Assembly (NCBI GenBank): GCA_032158295.1
Contig: CM063259.1
Span: forward strand, 451,501 to 515,500
Length of the DNA stretch: 64,000 nt
Direction of reading: 5' to 3'
Origin: Pycnopodia helianthoides
Lineage: Eukaryota; Echinodermata; Asteroidea; Forcipulatida; Asteriidae
Notes under the pieces: model-generated
Databases searched by the model: none
Told to the model about the DNA's origin: nothing
Seen by the model: only the letters and a program-made list of their open reading frames with translations
Part shown: positions 38,901 to 50,900 of the stretch, piece after piece
Position numbering within the stretch: position 1 is the first letter of the stretch
How the letters are laid out: the number at the start of each line of letters is the position of its first letter
Made by a program: the position numbers and the translations under genes

Positions 38901-41900
38901 TTCTTATCAGTCAAGATGTTTGATCTATTTACATCTTCCGGTATTGTGCAAAGAACTTCGATTCAAATTTATAATTCAGTGAGAACACTCACAAAGTTGA
39001 AGGCTACCATTAATTGCTCATGTTCTCTGTTGTGCTTCAAAAAAAAATTTCAAATATTTATTCGAAGCAAGCAAAATGACTGATTTGTCAGTTCAATTAT
39101 GACTTGTCCTATTTCTGTAGTACCAGCATTGAAGCCAATCCTCGTATATCAATTTTCTCTCCTAGCTAAGCCTTCCCCGCTGGTGTTAATCGATACAGCA
39201 GGTACGCGTCATATCACACACCATCATTTCCGACTGGAACAACTTCAATATTATAAACCGTAACTCAAACTCGCACTGCCGTCTAATTGCAATTTCCTTC
39301 GAACTCGAATGCGTTTCGTCAACGGAGAACAGACGGGTGTTGCCAAATCGTGAATCTGCTCACGGTCCGTCGGTCTTTTCCCTAAGTTTCTTTTCATTGT
39401 ATTATTACATTATTATTAAAAGAAAAATATTATTGTTAAAATAATTTGTTAATCTTACTTTTTATTTCAAAATTCTGGAGAACTACACCGCCACAGCCCA
39501 AGAACATTACTATAGCATGGTGAGTTAGAAGAGTGCGCCACCAATAGCTCGGTCAGTTAGAGGCAAATTGTTACGCAATATACGTCGTTCCTGCAAGTCG
39601 ACAGTATGACTTTCGTTACATTTGCAAGGATCGCGTTGAATAAACCAACCCAAACAGGGCGTGAGCACGTAGCTAATGAAATTAAATTGTTAATCGAATA
39701 TTTTTCCCATGATTTCTATTTGATAACGTTTACTTTCTCAAATAAAAATGGTCTCAAGGGCAAACTCTTGGTGGCGCACTATATTGTGGCTCCCCGAACC
39801 TGATCTTATGGCTATCTATACTGGTAAACATCTTATTTAACAGGTTAAAACCTCAAAGAGTCCTAAAAACTCCAGTATCAGTCAGATAAGATACTCTTTA
39901 GATCCAATTGTTCGTATTCGGTCTTTGGTTTGGCCTTGAATTAATAATTAAAGAAACACACAAAAATAAACCCTAAAAACAAAAATTAAACACACTCTAC
40001 TTTTTCACAAGCATGTCCTGCAAAGTTTATCAAAGACCCTTGTGTATGACATTCAACCCTAAAACCCCAAGAGAAACATCAAAATCTGATTACATATACA
40101 TTAAATATGAACGACAGAGCATCCAAACATTTCAAGACCAGCGTAACCGTTGGGGGCGCGGTTTGTGTCATTGCCCCCTACGTCCATATAATTTTGTTTT
40201 GCGAGATGGCTTGTAGGGATTAGGTGGAGGCGGGGTGGACACCCCGATAATGTTATGCCCTTATTGGTTCACCTTATCCAAGTATGATCGGATCACACAC
40301 CTTTATTTGTACACCCTTTTAGTTCGTGGAAACCGAAACATAATTCAATTAGCTTGAAGTGGACTAAAGACATAATTGGATCGTGAGCTAAGCGGCGAAC
40401 TTAAAAGGATGATAAATTCCTGGTGAAAAAATGTCATGCCTTAGAAATTACTGAAATTACTTTTAAGAATAGAATTGCGTGTGCGAACCTTGCCCAGAAA
40501 TATTAAAAAACTTACTAGGTGCTTATATATTTATAAACTAATGACCGAAGAAGTTGTATACAAAACTTAAAGAAGTTTAAGGTAACAACTACATTCTCAA
40601 ACACATGCCTCTATAATACAGGATTTTTTTCGAGGCAAATGAGCTTTTTCGATATCTGTCTCGACAAGCAAGTGTTTGAAGTAATCGACAGGAAACAACA
40701 AACACGCGCACATAATGTATGCTGTTTTTTTTTACAAGATTAGTTAAATGAGTCTATCACTTCATGTTTCATGTAAAGCCATTTGGATGACAGATAGGCC
40801 TACTCTAAATCACAGTATCGTGAGATAGCGAGAAAACTGAGGAGTGCAGTTTTGTTTTCTAGAACGCGGAATGCGCGACTAATTGGAATGGAGTCCGTAC
40901 AGGGGAGATTTTTTGGTTTCCCTGAAGATAACATCATGTTTTATGGAGCAGTATTTCAGAAGCGGTGCACTGTACTATGATTTTATGGTCTAGAAAAAAT
41001 AACCATGAGTATACAATTGTCTTTACCCAAAACACGCCTTTAATGTGATACCATCCTTTCAGTATGTATGCCAGACATGCCATTGTCCAAATATCGTTGT
41101 CAACTACTTACTCTTAATTAGATAGTAAGCCAAACAGTAAACACAAATAATGCAATAAAAAAACTTTTACCGGCGACGATGGGTTGTAAGCCTTTCAGTT
41201 TGTGTACTTAAACAACTAATGCCATATTGTAAGGATGGTCGCCAACATTACTTTTAATTATAGCTAGCAAGTCATACAATAACACACAGAAGGCTTCTAA
41301 AGACTATACTTGCCAAAATACTTGTGTACTCAAAACAAGTATTAAAACTGTCCCAAGGTAGCAGTTTATTATGTTTAATTAGCTGTAGCAAGCCAAGCAG
41401 TAACAGACAGAAAATGCAAAAAAATACTTGTGTACTCAAAACAAATATTTAATCTGTCCCAAGAAGGTAGTTGCCAGCTCGTTATTTTTAATTAGCTATA
41501 GCAAACCAATCAGTAACAGACAGAAAAGGCACTATTAATATTAAACGAGGCTTACTTTGTAGGGTTATGGCCTTTTCAGTTTGTGCATCCAAACAAGTAT
41601 TGCAATTGTCCAAATATGGTTTCTAACTTTTAATTAGCGAGAAAGCCCTAAAAAAAAACCGCAAACACATGGAAGGTATTAAAAAGACTTACCGACGACG
41701 ATGGGATGCAGACCTTTACGATGGGAGTAGTAATGCAGGATGAGCGCATTGTCATGCCGTCTCTCACACCTGAAGGACGGCGCCTCCATCTGCTCGTAGG
41801 AGAAGCTGAGGTAGGAATGCAGTGAGTCCAGGTTCTCCAGAAAGCTCTTGAGGTTGCCGCCGAGGGCCCGCAGCATCTCATCGTAGCCTGAAGACTGGCA

Positions 41901-44900
41901 GAAGCTGAAGAAGAACTCACCGAACAGCTCCAGGATGACGGGGACTTGCAGGCCTGGCGGTGGATAAACAAACAATACAAATATATGAAAAACGACAGAG
42001 AGGTGTTTCAGTGATGATATAGAACCAGGACTTCAAGTTTGAAAACCACGAGAGGAGACAACTCAAGACTTGTACCTTGAGATGTTGAACAAGATGTCAG
42101 CAAAAAATACTGAGCGCTTTGAGACGCCAATTGGTGTGATAAAGCGCTATATAAGAACTCAGTATTATTCTTATTATTAATAAAACTCTAATCATAACAA
42201 GAGCAAATGTGACCTGTTGCTGAACGTTTTACAAACAATAGTGAATCTTACACAACAACAGTAGAAAACATGGAAATATATACAGTTTGACAAGATAGGT
42301 GGACGGGAGCTTATCTTTGCTTATATCTAGTAGAAACCACGGTAACATCAAGTAGTCCCGACTTCACAGAAACAAATAGAAGCAAAGAGGAAATATTTTC
42401 ATTTTTTTTTGATTGATCACTTTGATGGTAAATTGTTTAAAGGTATTATACAGGATTGGTAGAGCTGACAAAACAGTCGCAAAAAAAGTTCATGTTTTGT
42501 GCGATTAACCATATACATGAAATAACAAACCTGTGAAAATTTGAGCTCAATTGGTCATCGAGGTCACGAGAAAAGAGTGAAAAGAGACCTTATGTGTTTT
42601 CTGTTTTTCAAACATCGAGTTTATTATCGCGCGCGATAAAAACTATTGTTTTATTCATTTCTCAGAAACGATAGCATTTTAGGCAGAAATATTTTAAGGA
42701 ACCCTTTCTACCAGTACTTACTTTAAATCATGTAAGCTATGTGTGAATCTGTGAACATTTGTGTTTTTCGATCTTACCAATAGTGTACAGGGCCTTTAAG
42801 GTCTACATTCAGCTTTGTGGAGTAATTAATGTCTTAACACGTTTTGGGGAACCGAGAGCAGGAACAACACACGCAGTAAAGTACAACTATAAACCGGTAG
42901 TGTATGATTAATTTGCAATTCCGTTGCGCAAACAATTTACTTCGAGACAGCCCCATTTTCAGAGATTAATCATCACACGTGTTGCAATGACCTACTTTGT
43001 GATCAATATGCCTCTCTTCTACGCAGGCGACATTAAGCTGGGTTGGGTTCCACGTTCAGCAACTTGAAAATCCATTATACAAAACGAGACCAACTGTATC
43101 ACTGGCAGCTTGGAACACACAACACGTTTGAATATGGCTGAAATAATGTCTTTATTAAAAAAAGTTATTATGATATTATGTAATTTATGTCAATAGCGGC
43201 AGTACTAAATACTGAGTGGTATTTATTATACACAAAAGGGGCGCTATATCTGTTAACCCTTTAGCCACTGGACCGCACAGCCGCCTAAAGCGGTACACTG
43301 TTACACGCGGTAGGAGAAATCGCTCACCAGCTTGTGTTTATTTGGAGAAATAAAAGTAACATCAAAATTAACTACGTCAAGTCATTAGCAATAATTGTTA
43401 ATTTCCCCCTTTCACAGTTGCCTTGCTACATGTTAACGCTAATGATGATTACATAGTTGTTGCCCTCATCAACACCACGTGCATTTATAGCCAAAAGTGT
43501 AATTTTCTTTCATCATGATGATACTGTAAAAAAAAAATGCCTTAGTGAGCATTTGTACTAGGTAAAAGCCTTCACAAAAGTATGTTGTGTATTGCACTAA
43601 AAATAACCGCCATAAAATTCACCGATAACCGTCAACGAGAGGCGCTTATGGTTCCCAGGGACGTATCACTTGTCGAATTGAAATAAGCTGTAATTATTAA
43701 ATGATAGTATTAACGAAAACGTCAAAACATTGTTTTCGTAGAATTTGAACCAAGTTTCTAGCAATTTTCTGCAAGAATCTCGCTAACTAAACATTTTTTC
43801 AGCAAACTCTGGCGGTGCAGGGACTAGAGGATTAATTACATTAATAAGAATGGGGGGAAAAGATGCATGCGCAGTTAGAAAGGGCATTTATATTCATACA
43901 ATGACTTATCTCTGGTCAACCCTCCTACTGTTTGACCATTCACTATCATCCACTGTATTTTGAATGCGAATGCAAATGCATCTACACAGTACATAGTCAA
44001 CCCTCCTCCTGTCTGAGCATTCGATATGATCCACTGTGTTGTATGTCCACTATGCAAGAGGCATTATGATATCATGTGGTGAATGCACCGACACAGCACA
44101 CAGTCAACCCCCTACTGTCTGACCATTCAATATCATACTCCATAGTCTTTAATGATATATAAACCAAGTCAGCCTGCAATAATGATATTATGTGGCGAAT
44201 GCATATCGTGTGGCGAATGTATCTACACAGTGCACATGCACACAATACTGTGCACAGTTGCGCCACATTAAGTAACACGTGCAGTTGAATGGTTTCAAAC
44301 GGTTGGTCAACTCACTGGAAACTCTTACCAAGTGTAGGAAGGTTAGCTTTCTCTTCAAGCCTCGGTTTGAATGCATCTAATTGAAATTGGAAAATCAAGA
44401 TGTTCAAATCATGAAGAATACTCTATTGAACGGGAAAGTCTGGACATTAAAAACAATTTTCTATTGTAAATAACTTCATGAACAACAGCCGAATGTGTTG
44501 CCCTCTAAAATGTTGAATTATTGACATTGAAATGTCCTTCATTACGTGGGAAGTGTCACAAGGTGAGAACAGTTTGATAACCACGTACGGATATTTGCAT
44601 TATGTTTAATTAATCAAGCTGATGAAATAAAACAGGGTGTGATGGAATCTGAAGTCCCTTGTCTGTTCATTGTATGCACAAGAAGAGAACCGTTTCGTTC
44701 CGATTAACACTAAGCCAAGGTTAACAGCATCTGAGGGTGTGATTAAGAACGGAGGTTTGTTTGTCTACCCTTGATTCCTTCCCACCCCAGTAAACCCATT
44801 GATGATGGTGCTCTACGTCTAAGAGAGTCAAGTTCGCATTCAAAGCACGTAGATTCGTGGACCTCGTGGGAACATGCCTCCCGTCCGTTTAATCTCGCAC

Positions 44901-47900
44901 TTCACCGTGAGAATACAATATCATCATCAATTCCGAGCCCGGTGTCCCGGAAATTGATGTTTTTTCTCCGTCCCCATTTTCTATGTGCGAGTTCTCCATC
45001 GGTGATGTTTGCATAAGGGCCATGATGGAGGCATCATTGCCGTGCACAGCCTCCCCTGGGGTTATTTGTCATTCCTGGCGATACGGACACTGACGGGAGA
45101 TCTCCATGGGGAAATCTCCCGCGTGAGACGGCACAGAAGGTCTCCAAGTGGACAGCTCTTTCCTTACAGTCCGATTGCTGACTTTGAGCTGTATCAAGCG
45201 GCTTGAGGGCACAGTCTTAAATCAACCCTACGGTGGTATTTACCGAGGATATCTAGCGACGGGAGACAAGTATAACCACTCCACTGCATCTGGGAGTGAT
45301 GGGTAGTGGGGAAAACAGGGAGGAAGAAATCTCTACGCGTGTTGTGATTTCAGTAACGGGGCTTTGCTATAGTTGTCCCAATTTAGTGGGGGTCGTTGGC
45401 CGTGATAAATCATCCATGGGCTTCTAAATTTAAAGAGGAAACTTGCAACCGCGTACGCTTTGGGAGAGAATAACCTCTATGGGTGGTTTACATTATGTCT
45501 TTTTTCAATTATAGCGATCACAATCTGGATGTTGTTCCGATCTTTAATCTTGATACAAACCCGTGTATTTTAAGATGTTTGATAAGAAGAGAATCTACGA
45601 ATCAGAAGTGACAGTATACTCATAAGTTGGTAATTTTCACCACACTATGCAACCTGCTCAAATAAAAAGAGAGTTCGGTTGAAAGTTTCCCTTTAAAAAG
45701 GTAAAGATCTTTGGACTCAATGGCAAAGAAAAGATTCCCATATCGAGGTCAGAATAGGGATGTGAAAATCCAAACAAATAAGTAAACATTTCTGAAAACA
45801 TTAGGCATCTTTGAGTTAAGCTTGGACTTAAAATGGAGAAGCCGTTTGAACCCTAGACGTTAGATGAATCAGCATCATCCGTTCGAACCATCAATACTTT
45901 AGTGTCATCAATATTTTAAAAGTTTCACTTACATAAATGTTTCATACTTTTCCCCGGGAATGTCAAGTCAACTTAAGGCACCAACACGAACACGTTTTTC
46001 TCTGCATACACTTGATATCTTTCAATGTTTGACATGGAACTGGGATCGAATGTCAGGATGCTCGGAGCAAAATAATATCGGATCGTACAGCGCAAGCCGA
46101 ACAAATGAAACCGTCATTCAAATAAAAGGGTTTATAAAATATAAACCAGAGTCAATTAAGTACACTGGGCAAATTGAGTAAACCGAGTAAAATGTGTAAA
46201 TTTAATAAATTAAAGAAATTTATTAAATTACGTAAATTGAGAAAATTGTCTTAATTGAGTATAAAAAGCAGCGAGTAAAATGAGTAAATTTAGCAAAATG
46301 TCTAATTTGAGTAATTTAAGTTTTACACAATGGAAACGCACAGTGAGAAACCTTCTTTTAAGTCTCTAGACGATGGCGCCCTACTAAATTGACGCCATGT
46401 GCATATAAGGTCTTAAAAGGGGTTTGTGGATATAATCTGGTAAAAAATCGCACAAGTTCACGCCCTTAAAAATCCCACATAAAATAAAACCATGAAGTTG
46501 AAACAAAAAAATACGCTTAAAAAAACACTGACAGATGTACCATACCTTTAAGAGTTAGCCCTAAATGGATTAATCAGTGATGATGCTGACTTTATGACAT
46601 CTGTTATAATTATTGCATTATTCAAGGCATTATTTTAAAATGGCATCAAGAAGGCTAAGTGGGTTTTTCTCACAACCTTTTACCTCTGCGCACCTGTCTT
46701 CGAGTCCCGTCTCGGACCAGAGTTTTCACTCTCTCTCTCTACCTGAGGTTTTTCCCCAGTTTGAGATTTCCCTCACACATTTAAACGCATATTGTGCAAG
46801 GCATTTTTGATGATGTTATACTATAATATCCATGCGTGTGACACTCGGCAATAAGGTGCTATACGGAGTGCGGTGAAATATTTCAACGGAATATTGAAAA
46901 GGACTGGAGATACAGCTCAATTTCAAAGTTCTCGTCGAACTACCATGAAGTTAACGAAACACTTAATCGGACTGATGGTGAAAACCACTTGCGCTCAAAC
47001 CTTGTTCCCATGTAAAGGTTACATGTAATGCTAAATGTGCTACGGGGTGACAAACACGTCATAAACCCTGTCATCTCACGTTACGCACCACGCCGTTTGA
47101 TTAATGAATGCTCCGAACGTTAACCAATTCATTAAAACACATGAAGCAATACGAACCAAGTTAGTCTATAACCAAAAAAAAAAAAATCCCAACTCACATT
47201 CATTTTATACTAAATGCAGGGTGTTTGCAAGTGAGCAAGTTCTGCAAATACGATAACCCATGGACATTCCTCGAACGCCAGATACCGGCATATGCAAACA
47301 GCTTGTTTGAAAACCCAGAAGCGAAATTCCCATAAGAGAATACACACACGCAACTCGGTGTTGACTTATGACGTTCAAGTGACGAACAGATTCGCAGTAG
47401 AACATACAGTGGAACGTTCTCAACTGCGATTTTGTGAACTGTGAAAAGGGCAACTGAGTACAGGCTTAGTTCCATTGGTAAATTTTAGGGGAAAGAAAAT
47501 CCCTGAGATATTGAACATTAAAGCTCACATTTTAAAACAAAATGTGCAGCAATATTGATTAAATGGTGTGTACAACATTGGTCAGATTGAAAATATAAAT
47601 GTTCACAGATTTGCACATAACTTACTTGGTACAAAGATCCCTTGAAATAGTTTTGCTTAAAATGCTATAGTTTTTAGGAAATTAGTAAAACACTAAGTCT
47701 TCATCTCGCGTGTACAAAACCCGATGTTTGAAAACTGTGACAACATATAACGGAGTTTTTCACTGTTTTCTCCTGACTCCGATTGTAATCTTCACCGGGA
47801 GGGAGTGAAGGTGTTGTTGATGGCTCTTCCTAACTATACTTTATGTTACCCCCTGAGTAAAAGATACTCTAGGCAGGTGCAGAGAGCTCATACCTTTAGG

Positions 47901-50900
47901 AATCCCTTTAAAGAAACGTCATCTCCTTTTAACATCCAATCTTTAGCGTAGGAAATTAAAACGTTCAGGTTACACACAACCCAGAAGAAGAAGAAAAAGA
48001 AGAAAAAGAAGGAGAAGAAAAAGAAGAAGGAGAAGAAGAAGAAGAAGAAGGAGTAGAAGAAGAAGAAGAAGAAGGAGTAGAATAAGAAGAAGAAGAAAAA
48101 GAAGAAAAAGAAGAAAAAGAAGAAGAAAAAAAAGAAGAAGAAGAAGAAGAAAAAGAAGAAGAAGAAGAAGAAGACGAAGAAGAAGAAGAAAGAAAGAAAA
48201 AGTAGAAAGAAAAAGAAGAAGGAGGAAGCCACTCCAACACACCAACACACATTCTATTTTTTGCATCCCTGTGGAGACATCTTTTGTTCTTTCCTTTGTC
48301 CCTGAAGTTAAGAACCTCCCATAGACTTTGTACACAAAATTCCTTGTGGAGCAACCCAGTCTTTAGAATGGAGATCCTTTGCTATCCCTTTTCTGTTTTG
48401 TTCTCGGTCTCCATAAGGTAGTGAAAATGAAATCACCCACACACAAGTGTGTAATGGCCTTCAATCGTGTACCTCTCTTTGTTGAACTCTTTGTCCCCTG
48501 ACAAACCGTCACCGTTTTCACGAAGAGCCACTTATGTCCAAACGCTTATTTGAAATTTACATTTTACGCTTTGCTTGGCTTAAAACTGCAAAATCTGCAA
48601 TACTAAAGCCACGGTTTACAGTTAAAAACCTATCATATGATTCTGTATAAGTTTAACCTCTTCATCGAATAACTCATTTCTGTAGATATATTGGCTAATT
48701 GCCATAGCAATTAGTCAAAGATACGTGGCTCTTCGTGAAACACCTCACTGGATGACGTATTAAACATAGGAAAGGGGCGCGCGTGTCACGTGATCACGCG
48801 CGCGCGAAGATAGGTGGCTGTTCGTGAAACGTGAAAAACAACTTTTGCTACATTTTATGTTCTTCTGTTACAAAGTATTGCAATGCGTTTTCGGGGCCGA
48901 TGGCTGTTCGTGAAAACATAAAATTAATTTATTGAGATAAAGGCCCCTTCCTGTAAGCAGTCAATAATTTGTCAATAAAAGATAGGTGGCTGTTCGTGAA
49001 ATTACGTGGACCCCATTGTTTTCCTTTGTGATAGCAATCTTGGACCTATTTCCCCTTTTTCTGTAAGTCCCCGGTTTGAATGTCACAATAAATTCACACC
49101 CACACACACAAACCTGGAGTTAGTAGAAATAACCTTGGCAACAGCAGATCATACTAAACTCACCGGATATGTCGCTGGCAGCCTGCACAAGTTGAAGCGT
49201 AATGGTATCATCATAGCATCCATGTGTAATGAAGCTATCCTCCACTCCAGCCTTTGCTCTGCAAACACACACACAAACAGCAATATTTGGGTATTGTGTT
49301 TCTCAGAGAAAAAATAATATCAATTCGGTGGAAATTGGCGGGAAAAGAGCACTGATTTGGTTATTGTTTTTCTCAGTAAAAAAATATATAATACAATTAG
49401 GTGGAAATTGGCGGGAAAATAGGGCATTTTCATGAACGGGTGTAATTGAGAGACAATATTCTGTACATCAAATACTGGATGATGGATATTTCGAGACAAA
49501 CGAGATACTTGTCCGCAGTAAGTATTCCGTAGAGAAAAATGGTTGTGGATAATGGTTCGACAACACTCGGTCCAAAAAGGGGAAAGCTTCATTTAATTCC
49601 ACTCTAGGTCATTCAGAGCAGTGTCAGTGAAGAAATGCATATATAATTCCCTTCCCAATTCGGAAGGAAACACAAATATATGTAAGATTCACTTCTTGTG
49701 GTTATTGCAAAGAGTTAGTGGGCAGTTGTTTGGCAAAGTACTATTCAATAATCAAACGAAAGACATGGAGCTTGTGCACAAATTTGTTTCGATTTTATGT
49801 TATTATTAAAACAATGTCTCTTCCAGTCTTGTGTTTTCTCAGGTGATCCCTTAAACTTTCTACTTCATTTTGACACCAGTAATGTAAAAAAGGCAACCTT
49901 TTTGAGAAAGATGAAATTTTCCAGTTTTTTACACCTTGAATGTACCTGACTTGACACACTGTCTAAAGGTTCCCCAATAGTGGATTTTGGTTCTTTAGGT
50001 TTATGTAATTCGTATTGCCTGTACACTCCAGTGGACCATAAAACCAATAGCGTGGTCAGTGGATTTAAGGACGTCGTTGAGAACCGTAAGGCACGTGTAA
50101 TAAAATGGAGACGAGTATCAGATGAGATATTCAAACTAAACAAAATGAACACGAAAGTGATTTCCATGATGCCACTTTCAAGCACACCATAAACTCGTGA
50201 ACCATAAAAGTGAGGAATCAACTGAATTGACGATGCATCTCTTGAAAAGAATCTGACAAAAATTCTGTAATCGACTGGATGCAAATCAAAATGGCACTTC
50301 ATGTATGAATTCTAGATAAATATTAACTCGTGACCGAGGGTATAATAATGATTGACAAAGAAACGACCGTACCTACATCAAGCCAACATCAATCAACGGG
50401 CATATGGTATCATCCTACCGTTAGAAGATATGACCAAAAATAACGAGGTGGTTATTACAACCGAAGGTTTTCTTTTGCGTATACCTACATTTTTCATCAC
50501 GGTACCGTATGGTAAACTTGTGACGTGAAGTCTCTGTCAAAATACCAGTGCGTCCCAGACGATTACACCGGTATCATATTGCAATCGCGTATGACCAGGA
50601 GAACGAATTATTGACGAGGCTCCATTAATACCAGGCAGGGTAGTGAGATTGTTTTGTCCACATCGTTTAAGACAAAATACAATCCTTCATTGACAACGTC
50701 TGCTGTTTGATAAAATTAGCTCCTGACCGGAAGTTTGATTTGATACGACTGAGTTTCCGAATCACGTTGACTCGTCGTCAGGGTCAAATTGACCCAGAGA
50801 TGGGACGATTCTTACGCGGAGTTTGCAGACTTGATTATTTTTTTTTGTTCAGTAGTGAAAAAATAGTGAGAGCACTGTGAACGGCTCTCTTGACCACACA

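Larger units (their letters stand above)
32655..41692. other. GUCY1B2 intron (9.0 kb)
   Basis: Holds a poly-C run (about 33250-33264), two foldback elements (36594-36723, 37628-37797), CAA/CAAA-rich simple sequence (about 36870-37015 and 37508-37600), and a tandem array next to the exon at 41030-41690. Around 36230-36470 is a repeat with GCCATCTTTAC(A/G)GGCAAAT that recurs near 50990-51060. No other gene supported. Confidence 0.55.
41954..49163. other. GUCY1B2 intron (7.2 kb)
   Basis: Contains a foldback element (42435-42800), tandem repeats (43914-44150), a relatively GC-rich block (about 44770-45210), degenerate GAGTAAA repeats (about 46165-46325), a GAA tract (47983-48228) and a nested foldback insertion (48515-49005). 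No other gene supported. Confidence 0.55.

Noticed and set aside
47888..48354. Poly-Phe, poly-Ser and poly-Leu frames
   Set aside because: Direct translation of the GAA/TTC microsatellite in three frames.
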